The notes: generated by a model from the sequence alone, not told the origin. DNA of 36,731 bases from Bacteroidales bacterium (GCA_017443845.1 JAFSXX010000041.1:1-36731), one strand, 5' to 3'. Positions 15,290 through 22,890 are shown, numbered from the stretch's first letter. Made by a program: numbers and translations.

Positions 15290-16771
15290 TCAGTCGGATA
15301 TCGTCCACTCGCAGCCGCCGTCTTTGGTATCCTTTATCTGGATGCCGACTTCCTTGAGTTCATCGCGGATCTTGTCGCTGACCGCCCAGTTCTTCTCGGC
15401 CTTGGCGGTGCGGCGGATATCGATCACCATATCCATCAATCCGGAAATGATCCTTGCCGAAGCGGAGTCGGACTGCTCCTCGACCAGGCCGAGGATGTCG
15501 CATACGACCTCTTCGAAGAGCTTCTGCAGCATCGCCGCGTCGGCTTCGTTGACCTTGAGGCTGCCGTCCTTGGCGCTGTTGACCATCTTCACCGCCTCGA
15601 ACATATATGAGAGGGCGTTGGGAGTGTTCAGGTCGTCCAGAAGCGCCTCATAGACATTCTCCCTGAGCTGCGGGATCTGCTCCTGCGAGGGGGCGCCGGG
15701 GGTTACGGGGATAGTCTTCACGTCCCTGACCGCCTGCATCATCCTCTTGAGGCCTTTCTCCGCCGCCTGGAGCGCTTCATTGCTGAAATCCAAGGTGCTG
15801 CGGTAGTGGGCCTGCAGGATGAAGAAGCGCACCGTCATCGGCGAATAGGGCTGCTCGAGGAGCTTGTGGTTGCCGCTGAAGAGTTCGTCGAGGGTTATGA
15901 AGTTGCCCAGCGACTTGCCCATCTTCTGGCCGTTGATGGTAATCATATTGTTGTGCATCCAGTAGTGGACTCCGCCGGTGCCGCGCGAGGCCACGTTCTG
16001 TGCGATCTCGCACTCGTGATGGGGGAACATCAGGTCCATTCCGCCGCCGTGGATGTCGAACTCCTCTCCGAGATACTTCTCTCCCATCGCGGAGCACTCC
16101 AGGTGCCATCCGGGGAAGCCTTCGCTCCAGGGCGAGGGCCAGTGCATTATGTGCTCGGGGGATGCCTTCTTCCAGAGGGCGAAATCCATCGGGGAGCGCT
16201 TGTCGTCCTGCCCGTCGAGATTGCGGGTACCCTCCTTGGTCTCGTCGAGGCTGCGGCCCGAAAGGACTCCGTATCTGTGGTCCTTATCGTACTTCTGGAC
16301 ATCGAAATAGACGGATCCGTTGCTGATGTAGGCATAGCCCGCATTGAGGATCTTCTTGATGAGCTCGATCTGCTCGATGATATGGCCGGAGGCGTGAGGC
16401 TCGATGGAGGGGGGCAGCACGTTGAGCTTGTGCATCGCCTCGTGGTAACGGATGGTATAGGTCTGGACCACCTCCATAGGCTCGAGCCTTTCGAGGCGGG
16501 CCTTCTTGGCTATCTTGTCCTCCCCTTCGTCGGCATCGTTCTCGAGGTGGCCGACATCTGTTATGTTCCTCACATAGCGGACCTTATATCCTATATTCGT
16601 AAGGAGGCGGAAAAGCACGTCGTAGGTGATTCCCGGACGGGCGTGGCCCAGATGGGCGTCGCCATAGACGGTGGGACCGCAGACATACATTCCGACCATA
16701 TCGGGATGTATGGGTTTGAACAATTCCTTGGTCCTCGAGAGGGTATTGTATATGTAAAAATTCCTGGGCAT
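15290..16771 (-). CDS. cysS: Cysteine--tRNA ligase
   Basis: This 493-residue class I aminoacyl-tRNA synthetase has Cys31 in [15 protein letters not shown], where HLGH (40-43) is the HIGH motif, and KMGKS at 283-287 is the KMSKS motif. Zinc ligands can be placed at Cys31, Cys226 (HLECSAM), His251 and Glu255 (HHECEIAQN). A helical DALR-type domain and the small C-terminal tRNA-binding domain follow. It is the third gene after an M3 peptidase and a small lipoprotein on the minus strand (gaps 8 and 5 bp), and has no clear promoter of its own. Confidence 0.97.
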   Translation of the reverse strand: MPRNFYIYNTLSRTKELFKPIHPDMVGMYVCGPTVYGDAHLGHARPGITYDVLFRLLTNIGYKVRYVRNITDVGHLENDADEGEDKIAKKARLERLEPMEVVQTYTIRYHEAMHKLNVLPPSIEPHASGHIIEQIELIKKILNAGYAYISNGSVYFDVQKYDKDHRYGVLSGRSLDETKEGTRNLDGQDDKRSPMDFALWKKASPEHIMHWPSPWSEGFPGWHLECSAMGEKYLGEEFDIHGGGMDLMFPHHECEIAQNVASRGTGGVHYWMHNNMITINGQKMGKSLGNFITLDELFSGNHKLLEQPYSPMTVRFFILQAHYRSTLDFSNEALQAAEKGLKRMMQAVRDVKTIPVTPGAPSQEQIPQLRENVYEALLDDLNTPNALSYMFEAVKMVNSAKDGSLKVNEADAAMLQKLFEEVVCDILGLVEEQSDSASARIISGLMDMVIDIRRTAKAEKNWAVSDKIRDELKEVGIQIKDTKDGGCEWTISD

Positions 16772-16776
16772 TGTAT

Positions 16777-17271
16777 TTATTCGTGTTTTTGGTCTGCGAC
16801 ACTGAATTCCGAGAAAGATGAACGGAGGAATCTGTTCACCCAGTATTCTTCGCCGTCGGTATGCTTGTGAAGGATGCTGAGGGTATCGCCGGAGGGGGTT
16901 ATGGTAAATTTGTAAACTTCGCCGGAATGGCCTTTCTGGATGAAAATGCCGGGGTAGTCCGAGATCAGGATAACGTCGAAAGTGGTTCCCTTGGTGGGCA
17001 CGATCTCAGTGCTCCAGAGGCCGTATTCGGGGGTAGAGCCAGCCCCGGTTTCGAGGCTCCAGGCCCCGGTATAGAAGAACTTGACGTACGACGCGTTGGC
17101 TGTCTTGTCCTCGAATCCCTTCACGGTCCCGTCAGCCGAGTAGGTCGTTACCGACTCGAACTGCCAGGAATCGTGGCAGAGGACATTGTTGTCGTCTATA
17201 AAATCGAGCTGACAGGATGCTGCGAGAAGCAGTCCGGCCGCCATAAATGCGATGTTGAATAATCTTTTCAT
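16777..17271 (-). CDS. Small lipoprotein, lipocalin-like beta-rich
   Basis: This 164-residue lipoprotein has a leader ending LLLAASC (lipidated Cys20). After the Cys there is a [15 protein letters not shown] segment and a later pattern of strands with [22 protein letters not shown], which resembles the small lipocalin-like or META-like lipoproteins of Bacteroidota whose fold starts with a W-x-hydrophobic strand. The exact family is not recognised and no function can be given. It lies between an M3 peptidase gene (8-bp gap) and cysS (5-bp gap), in the same operon. Confidence 0.75.
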   Translation of the reverse strand: MKRLFNIAFMAAGLLLAASCQLDFIDDNNVLCHDSWQFESVTTYSADGTVKGFEDKTANASYVKFFYTGAWSLETGAGSTPEYGLWSTEIVPTKGTTFDVILISDYPGIFIQKGHSGEVYKFTITPSGDTLSILHKHTDGEEYWVNRFLRSSFSEFSVADQKHE

Positions 17272-17279
17272 ATTATCGT

Positions 17280-19373
17280 CTATTTCATTCCCATTTTTTC
17301 GAGAAGGGCGTCGGGCTGGGGATCCCGGCCCCTGAAATCGCGGAACAATTCGGCTGCATCTACCGTGCCGCCCTTCGAAAGGAGCTTGCTGCGGAACTCG
17401 CCAGCCACTCCCCTGTCGAATATGCCGCGCTCTTTGAAGAGCGAGAAGGCATCGGCCTCCAGGACCTCAGCCCACTTGTAGGAGTAATATCCTGCGGAAT
17501 AGCCTCCTGCGAAGATATGGCTGAATGAGGGCGAGAAGACAACTCCCTCGACGGAAGGCATTATCGGGGCACGGTTGACTATCTCCTGCTCGAAGGCCAC
17601 GACGTCGAGGTCCTCGGGGATGCTCTTGAGCGAGTGCCACTCCATATCGACGGTGCCGTAATTGAGCTGGCGGATGCAGGCGTAGCCGGCGAGGAAATTC
17701 TTGGCGGCTACGATCCTGTCGAGGTACTCCTGGGGGATCACCTCGCCTGTCTTGTAATGCTTCGCGAAGGTCTTCAGGTATTCAGGTTCATAGGCCCAGT
17801 TCTCCATTATCTGCGAGGGGAGCTCCACGAAGTCGCGGTCCACATTGGTACCGGTCAGGGAACGGTAGGTTCCCTCGGCCATCATTCCGTGGAGGGCGTG
17901 TCCGAATTCGTGCAGTAATGTCGTAACCTCATCGAAAGTCAGGAGCGAGGGTTCGGTGGCGGTAGGCTTCGTGAAGTTGGTGACCACCGAGACGAAAGGC
18001 CTCTCCTCAACCCCGTCGACCGTCGCCATTCCGCGGAACTCGGTCATCCAGGCTCCTCCGCGCTTGCTCTCGCGGGGGAAATAATCCATATAGAGAAGCG
18101 CCATGAAGCGGCCCGATCCGTCTGTCACCTCAAAGACGCGCACATCCGGATGGTAAACCGGAATATCCGTCCTCTCGTTGAAGTTAAGGCCGTAGAGGGT
18201 ATTGGCGAGCCCGAAGACCGCAGCCTGCACGCTGTCGAGCTGGAAATAAGGCTTGAGAAGTTCCTCGTTGAGAGCATACTTCTCATCCCTGAATTTCTCG
18301 GACCAATAGGCGAAATCCCAGGGCATCAGCTGGCCCTCGAACCCCTTGGAAGCCGCATACTGCTGTATCTCGGCCACGTCGCGGAGGGCGAAGGGATAGG
18401 ACTTTTCGCGGAGATTGTCGAGGAACGAATCCACCGTAGCGCGGTCCTTGGCCATCGTCTCCTCGAGGGAATAATCGGCATAGGTCTCATAACCGAGAAG
18501 ATTGGCCTCCTTAAGGCGCAGGCTGATGATATCTTTTATGGTCTGGATGTTGTCAAACTCGCCGCCGACCGATTTGGTATTGTAGGCGCGCCACATCTTC
18601 TCGCGGAGGTCGCGGCGGGCGCTGAACTTCATGAACGGGCTGTAGCTGGGCTGGTCGAGGGTGAATGTCCACCCCTGGCCGCCGCGGTTGGAGGCCTCCG
18701 AGGCCGCCATTTCGCGGACATACGCGGGAAGCCCCTCGAGGTCGGCCTCGTCCGTGAGATTCATCGTGAAGACATTGGAGGCCGCCAGGACATTCCGTCC
18801 GAACTTGAGGGTAGCCAGCGAGAGCTCCTCCTGGACCTTGGAATACTCGGCCTTCTTGTCATCGGGCAGGTTGGCGCCGTTGCGCGCGAAGGAACGATAT
18901 GTATCTTCGAGCAGTTTCCTCTGCTCCGGAGTGAGCTGCAGGGCGTCACGATGGTCGTAAACTGCCTTTACCCTCTTGAAGAGGTCGGGATTCAGGAGGA
19001 TAGAGACCCCGTACTCGGTCAGCATCGGGGAGACATCTTCGGCTATCTGCTGCATCTCGGGATTGGTACAGCACTCGTTGAGATTGAAGAATATGTTGCT
19101 TACCATATCGAGCTTGCCGCCCGACCTTTCGAGCGCCTCGATGGTATTCTCGAAAGTGGGTTCGGCGGCATTGGCCACGATTGCCTTGATCTCGGCCTTG
19201 CCTTCGGCCACGGCCGCATTGAATGCGGGCTTGTAATGTTCGATTTTTATCTTGTCGAACGCCGGTGCCCCATAGGGCGCCTCCGACTGCACAAGAAGCG
19301 GATTGTTCATATTGCAGGATGTCGATGTCATTAATGCCGCGGCCAGAGCCGTGGCAACAGTAAATCTTTTCAT
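17280..19373 (-). CDS. M3 family zinc metallopeptidase (oligopeptidase A / peptidyl-dipeptidase Dcp type), lipoprotein
   Basis: This 697-residue M3 peptidase cleaves short peptides. The catalytic motif TLLHEFGHALHG gives His488, Glu489 and His492, and the downstream FVELPSQ supplies the third ligand Glu517; the long N-terminal helical region and the C-terminal part (YKWAEVLEADAFSLF) are typical. Unlike cytoplasmic relatives it begins with a leader ending STSC (Cys20), so it is probably lipidated and works in the periplasm, as seen in Bacteroidota Dcp-type enzymes. It is first in an operon with a small lipoprotein and cysS, with a TATCTTTG box 25 bp before the ATG. Dcp versus oligopeptidase A activity cannot be told from sequence alone. 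Confidence 0.94.
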   Translation of the reverse strand: MKRFTVATALAAALMTSTSCNMNNPLLVQSEAPYGAPAFDKIKIEHYKPAFNAAVAEGKAEIKAIVANAAEPTFENTIEALERSGGKLDMVSNIFFNLNECCTNPEMQQIAEDVSPMLTEYGVSILLNPDLFKRVKAVYDHRDALQLTPEQRKLLEDTYRSFARNGANLPDDKKAEYSKVQEELSLATLKFGRNVLAASNVFTMNLTDEADLEGLPAYVREMAASEASNRGGQGWTFTLDQPSYSPFMKFSARRDLREKMWRAYNTKSVGGEFDNIQTIKDIISLRLKEANLLGYETYADYSLEETMAKDRATVDSFLDNLREKSYPFALRDVAEIQQYAASKGFEGQLMPWDFAYWSEKFRDEKYALNEELLKPYFQLDSVQAAVFGLANTLYGLNFNERTDIPVYHPDVRVFEVTDGSGRFMALLYMDYFPRESKRGGAWMTEFRGMATVDGVEERPFVSVVTNFTKPTATEPSLLTFDEVTTLLHEFGHALHGMMAEGTYRSLTGTNVDRDFVELPSQIMENWAYEPEYLKTFAKHYKTGEVIPQEYLDRIVAAKNFLAGYACIRQLNYGTVDMEWHSLKSIPEDLDVVAFEQEIVNRAPIMPSVEGVVFSPSFSHIFAGGYSAGYYSYKWAEVLEADAFSLFKERGIFDRGVAGEFRSKLLSKGGTVDAAELFRDFRGRDPQPDALLEKMGMK

Positions 19374-19397
19374 TGCCTATCGCTTTAGCATATCCTG

Positions 19398-19405
19398 CAA
19401 AGATA
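19398..19405 (-). promoter_or_regulatory. -7 box of the M3 peptidase-lipoprotein-cysS operon
   Basis: TATCTTTG on the minus strand, an exact TAnnTTTG match, lies 25 bp before the M3 peptidase start codon. Confidence 0.6.
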
Positions 19406-19440
19406 CAAAAATAGGTTCACATAATCGCACGGGCAGGTCG

Positions 19441-19794
19441 TCATTTGCTGTCAGTAAGGATCCTGACGCCTTTGCGGCCCTCTATCCTGTAGGAAATGTC
19501 ATAGCAGGTATAGACGGTGCGGCGCAGGGGCTTCCTTTTAGATGCGGTGTGGAACCTTGCCGCGAAGTGCTTCTCCTCCATCTCCTTCCGGTCGAGTTGC
19601 AGTTTGCCCGACTGCAGGCTTTCAGAGAGAATTGAGTGGTTCCTGTGCAGGATCGAATTGATCTTGTACGAATAGGCCTTCGACTGACGCGAAATGGCAT
19701 TGTGATAACTGTTGCGGCAGGCATCGCAGCAGAAACGCTTGTCGATTCTCCCCAAAAACCCTTCGCCGCATTCCAGACAATAGCGTTTTTCCAT
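19441..19794 (-). CDS. Small zinc-ribbon protein
   Basis: This 117-residue basic protein starts with a four-Cys module: CLECG (Cys6, Cys9) followed by FCCDACRN (Cys22-26 region), which should bind one zinc ion. Next come a SYHN/ISRQSKAYSYKIN helix and an Arg/Lys-rich C-terminal half. Similar short proteins are common as hypotheticals in Bacteroidota; the basic charge suggests nucleic acid binding, but no function is known to me. It is alone on the minus strand, divergent from ssb, with a TATATTTG box only 5 nt before its ATG, so its mRNA may be leaderless. Confidence 0.75.
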   Translation of the reverse strand: MEKRYCLECGEGFLGRIDKRFCCDACRNSYHNAISRQSKAYSYKINSILHRNHSILSESLQSGKLQLDRKEMEEKHFAARFHTASKRKPLRRTVYTCYDISYRIEGRKGVRILTDSK

Positions 19795-19798
19795 AGTG

Positions 19799-19806
19799 CA
19801 AATATA
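19799..19806 (-). promoter_or_regulatory. -7 box of the zinc-ribbon gene, possible leaderless start
   Basis: TATATTTG on the minus strand is an exact TAnnTTTG match that ends 5 nt before the ATG at 19794. Transcription would begin at or next to the start codon. Confidence 0.5.
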
Positions 19807-19889
19807 ATATGACGGACCTTGGATTCCATTACAAAAATGAGCGGCGGCGTTTTTTTGTCATCGGCCGTAAAAACCGATTTTTCGGCCAG

Positions 19890-19918
19890 CCGTTTATAAA
19901 CGGATATAAACGTTTATA
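19890..19918. promoter_or_regulatory. Two adjacent 14-bp palindromes upstream of ssb
   Basis: CCGTTTATAAACGG (19890-19903) and TATAAACGTTTATA (19905-19918) are each perfect 14-bp palindromes separated by one base; they share the core CGTTTATA/TATAAACG. They also create a direct repeat CGTTTATAAA at 19891 and 19911, 20 bp apart (about two helical turns). They lie roughly 50-75 bp before the expected ssb transcription start, a plausible site for a dimeric regulator. Confidence 0.45.
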
Positions 19919-19931
19919 AATGTTTAGAGTA

Positions 19932-19962
19932 TTGCTGGCGGCGCCGCGCCGCATTTACTTTG
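19932..19962 (+). promoter_or_regulatory. Probable ssb promoter
   Basis: TTG (19932-19934), 20 bp, then TTACTTTG (19955-19962), which matches TAnnTTTG at all but the second base. The ssb ATG follows 24 bp later. Confidence 0.5.
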
Positions 19963-19986
19963 CGGCACAATCAAACTTTTTCAAAA

Positions 19987-20340
19987 ATGATAGACAACAT
20001 TACTTTAAACCGGGTGGAGCTGCGAGGAAGGATCGGGCAGGACCCCAGGATCGCCAATGTGGGCGATTCGTGTGTCGCAAGGTTTTCGATTGCGACAAGT
20101 GAGATTTACAAGGACAGGAACGGAGACCTGAAGGAAGAGACCACCTGGCACAACATAGCCGCCTGGAATGGCCGTAACATAGCCGACTTCTCGACTCTCC
20201 GGAAAGGCGTCCCCGTATCGGTAGTAGGCCGCATCAGGAACGTCAAGTACACCTCGACCGAGGGCGAGGACCGGCAGTATATGGAGATACTTGCCACCAG
20301 ACTCTCGATTATGGATATCTCGGGGGAGCAGCCCTCCTGA
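19987..20340 (+). CDS. ssb: Short single-stranded DNA-binding protein
   Basis: This 117-residue OB-fold protein has typical SSB sequence: NRVELRGRIGQDPRI at the first strand, SCVARFSIATSE in the middle, TTWHNIAAWN (the conserved WHxxxxW-type region) and a later GRIRNVKYTSTEGEDRQYMEI hairpin. It ends right after the OB fold (SGEQPS): there is no flexible tail and no acidic DDDIPF-type tip, which in main SSBs recruits partner proteins. It is therefore probably a secondary SSB, and a full-length ssb is expected elsewhere in the genome. The start at 19987 matches the family start; an earlier in-frame ATG at 19960 overlaps the -7 box. The gene appears monocistronic, with a hairpin after its stop. 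Confidence 0.9.
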   Translation: MIDNITLNRVELRGRIGQDPRIANVGDSCVARFSIATSEIYKDRNGDLKEETTWHNIAAWNGRNIADFSTLRKGVPVSVVGRIRNVKYTSTEGEDRQYMEILATRLSIMDISGEQPS

Positions 20341-20355
20341 GGCCTGCGGCGCGGC

Positions 20356-20392
20356 GGGCCGGCGGGGAGCGCCGGCCCGGCAGCGCTGTTTT
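20356..20392 (+). terminator. GC-rich hairpin after ssb
   Basis: A perfect 9-bp stem GGGCCGGCG (20356-20364) with CGCCGGCCC (20370-20378) and 5-nt loop, 16 bp after the ssb stop. The T run (20389-20392) comes 10 bp after the stem and is short, so termination may be partial. Confidence 0.5.
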
Positions 20393-20397
20393 ATCTG

Positions 20398-20445
20398 TTG
20401 GAGCGAGAAGGATAATTGCTTAAATTTGTGATACCACAAATAAGC
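20398..20445 (+). promoter_or_regulatory. GDPD promoter overlapped by an inverted repeat
   Basis: TTG (20398-20400), 20 bp, then TAAATTTG (20421-20428), an exact TAnnTTTG box. An imperfect inverted repeat covers the -7 box and start region: ATTTGTG (20424-20430) pairs with CACAAAT (20435-20441), and GCTT (20418-20421) with AAGC (20442-20445). It could be an operator or an mRNA 5' hairpin. The ATG is at 20455. Confidence 0.55.
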
Positions 20446-20454
20446 AATCGTCCT

Positions 20455-21231
20455 ATGAAGAAGATTTTCGCCATTCTGCTGGCAGTTTCCGTGATGCTCA
20501 CCGGATGCCAGGTCACCAAAAAGACAGCCAGCCGGGCTGCCGGAATCCAGGATAAGGTAAAGGTCGTCGCCCATCGTGGCTACCACCCTTCACCGGAGTA
20601 TCCCGAAAACTCGATAGCCGCCCTGAAATATGCCCAGGAACTCGGCGTGTACGGCTCTGAATTCGATGTATGGCGCACTGCCGACGGAGGCCTCTATGTC
20701 AACCACGACAGGAGTTTCAAGGGAGTCAACCTGGCCAAGTCCACTTCGGACGTAGTAGGAGAATTGACCCTTTCGAACGGGGAGAAAATGCCGACCCTGC
20801 GTGCCTATCTGGAACAGGGCAAGAAGGTCCCTTCGGTCAAACTGATTCTGGAACTGAAGCATTACGAGGCGGCAGACGGCAGCGTAGCCCTTGTCAAGGA
20901 GCTTGGAATCGAGAAACAGGTGGAATGGATCGCCTTCTCCTATGAGGCCTGCAAGCGTGTCCACGAACTTCTTCCGGATGCGATCGTACAATACCTCAAC
21001 GGCGACAAGAGCCCTTCCGAGGTGCTGGCCGACGGCATCGTGGCAATCGATTATTCCGCAAATAAACTGAAGAGCCATCCCGAATGGATCAAGGAGGCCC
21101 ACGACAACGGCATGTTCGTGAATGTCTGGACCGTCAACTCCGACTTCGAATACTGGATCGATCAGGGCGTCGACGTCATCACCACCAACGAATCGGAAGC
21201 CCTCCTGAACCTCCTGAAATCGATGAAGTAA
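20455..21231 (+). CDS. Glycerophosphodiester phosphodiesterase family lipoprotein
   Basis: This 258-residue GDPD-fold enzyme has a leader ending MLTGC (lipidated Cys18), so it acts in the periplasm or at the envelope. The catalytic set is visible: His40-Arg41 in VVAHRGYHP, Glu51-Asn52 in PENS, Glu69 and Asp71 in SEFDVWRT, and His84 in YVNHDRSF. The C-terminal WTVNSDFEYWIDQGVDVITTN strand and loop are typical. GDPD enzymes hydrolyse glycerophosphodiesters to glycerol 3-phosphate and alcohols. The start at 20455 begins the lipoprotein signal; the longer frame from 20416 includes the promoter. It has its own promoter and converges on the ATPase gene. Confidence 0.93.
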   Translation: MKKIFAILLAVSVMLTGCQVTKKTASRAAGIQDKVKVVAHRGYHPSPEYPENSIAALKYAQELGVYGSEFDVWRTADGGLYVNHDRSFKGVNLAKSTSDVVGELTLSNGEKMPTLRAYLEQGKKVPSVKLILELKHYEAADGSVALVKELGIEKQVEWIAFSYEACKRVHELLPDAIVQYLNGDKSPSEVLADGIVAIDYSANKLKSHPEWIKEAHDNGMFVNVWTVNSDFEYWIDQGVDVITTNESEALLNLLKSMK

Positions 21232-21252
21232 ACACTCCGGGAGCGGGTGAGG

Positions 21253-22383
21253 TTAAAACCGAACGTCAAGCCATTGGCCGAAGAACCGGTCATAGACCAT
21301 ATACCCGTCGGCGGAGCGATAGATGATTTCCTCCTCCAGCATCCGGCGCAGGGCGTTCCTTACACTGCTGGTCGCATTAAGGCTATATTTAGAGATGAAT
21401 GAGCCGGATAATGGCTCTTTAACCTTCTTCTCTTTTGCTATGGCTTTGACAAGTTTTACCTGTCCCTTGGGATATATCTGTAGCAAGTGTTGGTAGTAGA
21501 ACTCGTTCTCCTGAAGGATTTCGCGTATACTTTCTTGCACCAGATCCATATCAACGGAGCGACCGGTTTTGGCGTACAGGCGGTTCAGAATCACCTGTAT
21601 GTACCAAGTATATCCGTCATATTGGCTATAGACATAATGGAACACTTCCATGGGCAAGGAACGCCCCTGTGACAAGAAGAAGCTATCGGCAAAGGCATAA
21701 TACGCCTGTTCATCAATGACTCCGATGTTTTTTTCAGAAGTACTCTGATAGAACGGACGCTTCGGAGAGAGAAACATCTCTCCAAGCATATGCGCCCTGC
21801 TTCCGGAAAAAATGAAATGGACATTATGCAGATCCTGGATATAGGAACGGAGAAGTGCCTCGACATTCTTTTCCGGATAGTAAGCTATCTGCTGAAATTC
21901 ATCAAAAGCGATATAACACGTTTTTCCAGACTGCTTCAAGTATTCGAAGACTTGTTTCAGCGTACTTGTTTCCGTTCCGGAGGCAATATCCAAACCTATT
22001 TTGGGCTGTCCGGTAATCTGGTCTACCGTCAGGTTAGGCCGGAAGCTTTTGAATAAGTTCACAATCACCTTCATGGCTTTAACCGGATTGGAATCCAGCT
22101 GCCCGAGGACTGCGGAAGCAAAGGCCTGTGTAAAATCATAAAGCGACTCCGTGGAGTACAGATCAATATAGATCACTGACGCCCTGGGATCCTGCTGCTT
22201 TATCAAAAGATAAACATGTTTAATGAGGCCGGTTTTCCCCAATCGTCTGGGAGAAGTGAGCGTGATATTCCTACCGTTACGAAGCGTTTCCAGGATGTCC
22301 TCCGTTTCATTCTTGCGGTCGCAGAAATACTCCGGAGACTCATATCCGGAGACAAGGAAGGGGTTGTAAATCTGAGTGTCCAT
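21253..22383 (-). CDS. P-loop ATPase of the ATPase_2 (archaeal-type, winged-helix) family
   Basis: This 376-residue ATPase has a variant Walker A, SPRRLGKTG (44-52), and a Walker B, CYIAFDEF (156-163, with Asp161 and Glu162). It starts with NPF...CDR...E and ends in a winged-helix-like region (LVKAIAKEKKVKEPLSGSFISKYSL, then the YMVYDRFFGQWL end). This layout is that of the PF01637-type ATPases, common as orphan or mobile genes in Bacteroidota, with no settled function. The DNA is visibly AT-richer than neighbouring core genes, and the gene stands alone between convergent GDPD and structured noncoding DNA, which fits an accessory gene. A palindrome (22401-22419) lies 18 bp upstream of its ATG. 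Confidence 0.88.
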   Translation of the reverse strand: MDTQIYNPFLVSGYESPEYFCDRKNETEDILETLRNGRNITLTSPRRLGKTGLIKHVYLLIKQQDPRASVIYIDLYSTESLYDFTQAFASAVLGQLDSNPVKAMKVIVNLFKSFRPNLTVDQITGQPKIGLDIASGTETSTLKQVFEYLKQSGKTCYIAFDEFQQIAYYPEKNVEALLRSYIQDLHNVHFIFSGSRAHMLGEMFLSPKRPFYQSTSEKNIGVIDEQAYYAFADSFFLSQGRSLPMEVFHYVYSQYDGYTWYIQVILNRLYAKTGRSVDMDLVQESIREILQENEFYYQHLLQIYPKGQVKLVKAIAKEKKVKEPLSGSFISKYSLNATSSVRNALRRMLEEEIIYRSADGYMVYDRFFGQWLDVRF

Positions 22384-22400
22384 GCCATTGCCATTTTATG

Positions 22401-22419
22401 GTTGCCAAAATTTGGCAAC
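22401..22419. promoter_or_regulatory. Perfect 9-bp inverted repeat upstream of the ATPase gene
   Basis: GTTGCCAAA-A-TTTGGCAAC is perfect with a one-base centre. It begins 18 bp before the start codon of the divergently read ATPase gene and occupies the place where its promoter or 5' leader should be, so it could be an operator for autoregulation. A near half-site CCATTGCCA sits next to it (22384-22392). No regulator gene is adjacent. Confidence 0.4.
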
Positions 22420-22499
22420 ACAAATATGGCAATAAATTTTTATATATCAAAGTTGGAGTAGAAAAGGAAAAATGATTTGGAAGTGGTTCAAAAAGTGAA

Positions 22500-22579
22500 G
22501 GAGACCTGCTGAAATTTTGCAGGTCTCCGTCATTTTTGGCCTTTTTTGAGGGAGACTTGCATAGAATCAGCAGGTCTCC
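22500..22579. repeat. Two tandem hairpins with the same arms
   Basis: Hairpin 1: GGAGACCTGC (22500-22509) with GCAGGTCTCC (22519-22528). Hairpin 2: GGAGACTTGC (22551-22560) with GCAGGTCTCC (22570-22579). Both have 9-nt loops of unrelated sequence and sit 51 bp apart. They lie in the gap between the ATPase gene and tRNA-Ala, which holds no gene that I can support. Confidence 0.7.
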
Positions 22580-22645
22580 ATCACTGTCGGATTTGCCCGG
22601 CCTGCGGCCGGCCATTTCCGATGACCGCTCGCCGCGGGGGCACTT

Positions 22646-22767
22646 AAGCAAAAGGCCGCAGGGGTAAACCCCTCGCGGTTTTTTTGCTGCCCCGCCGGAT
22701 GCAAGCGAGCTTGCCCCGGCGTGGCAACAAAAAAACCGTCAGACTAACGTCTGACGGCCTTTTGCTT
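22646..22767. repeat. 122-bp cruciform-like element with back-to-back terminators
   Basis: Outer arms AAGCAAAAGGCCG (22646-22658) and CGGCCTTTTGCTT (22755-22767) are perfect inverted repeats. Further in, TTTTTTTG (22679-22686) pairs with CAAAAAAA (22728-22735), TGCC (22688-22691) with GGCA (22723-22726), CGCCGG (22693-22698) with CCGGCG (22716-22721), and GCAAGC (22701-22706) with GCTTGC (22709-22714). Two side hairpins branch off: 22656-22678 and 22736-22757. Each side hairpin followed by its seven-T run also reads as an intrinsic terminator in one direction. The element starts 2 bp after the tRNA-Ala 3' end. Confidence 0.75.
22729..22757 (-). terminator. Terminator of tRNA-Ala
   Basis: On the minus strand the perfect 9-bp stem CCGTCAGAC/GTCTGACGG (22749-22757 with 22736-22744, 4-nt loop) is followed by seven T residues, 12 bp after the tRNA-Ala 3' end. 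Confidence 0.85.
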
Positions 22768-22768
22768 G

Positions 22769-22841
22769 TGGAGGTAGTCGGATTCGAACCGGCGACCCTC
22801 TGCTTGCAAAGCAGATGCTCTACCAGCTGAGCTATACCCCC
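22769..22841 (-). tRNA. tRNA-Ala (anticodon TGC)
   Basis: The minus strand folds as a tRNA: acceptor GGGGGTA with TACCTCC, a D arm containing AGCTCAGCTGGTAGAGC, anticodon stem CTGCT/AGCAG with loop containing TGC, and T arm with GGTTCGAATCC. The discriminator is A and no CCA is encoded. It is a stand-alone gene here, with its own exact-match promoter and terminator, not part of an rRNA operon. Confidence 0.97.
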
Positions 22842-22859
22842 TTTGCGAATTTGCGGATG

Positions 22860-22890
22860 CAAAGATATGTAAAATTCCATTACCCGCAAA
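22860..22890 (-). promoter_or_regulatory. Promoter of tRNA-Ala
   Basis: On the minus strand TTTG (22887-22890), 19 bp, then TATCTTTG (22860-22867): an exact match to the Bacteroidota consensus, ending 18 bp before the tRNA. Confidence 0.85.

Noticed and set aside
22340..22651. Minus-strand open frame of 103 codons upstream of the ATPase gene
   Set aside because: It covers the ATPase start, the palindrome and the two hairpins; its repeated SRSPS/CKSPS peptide is only the hairpin arms in translation.
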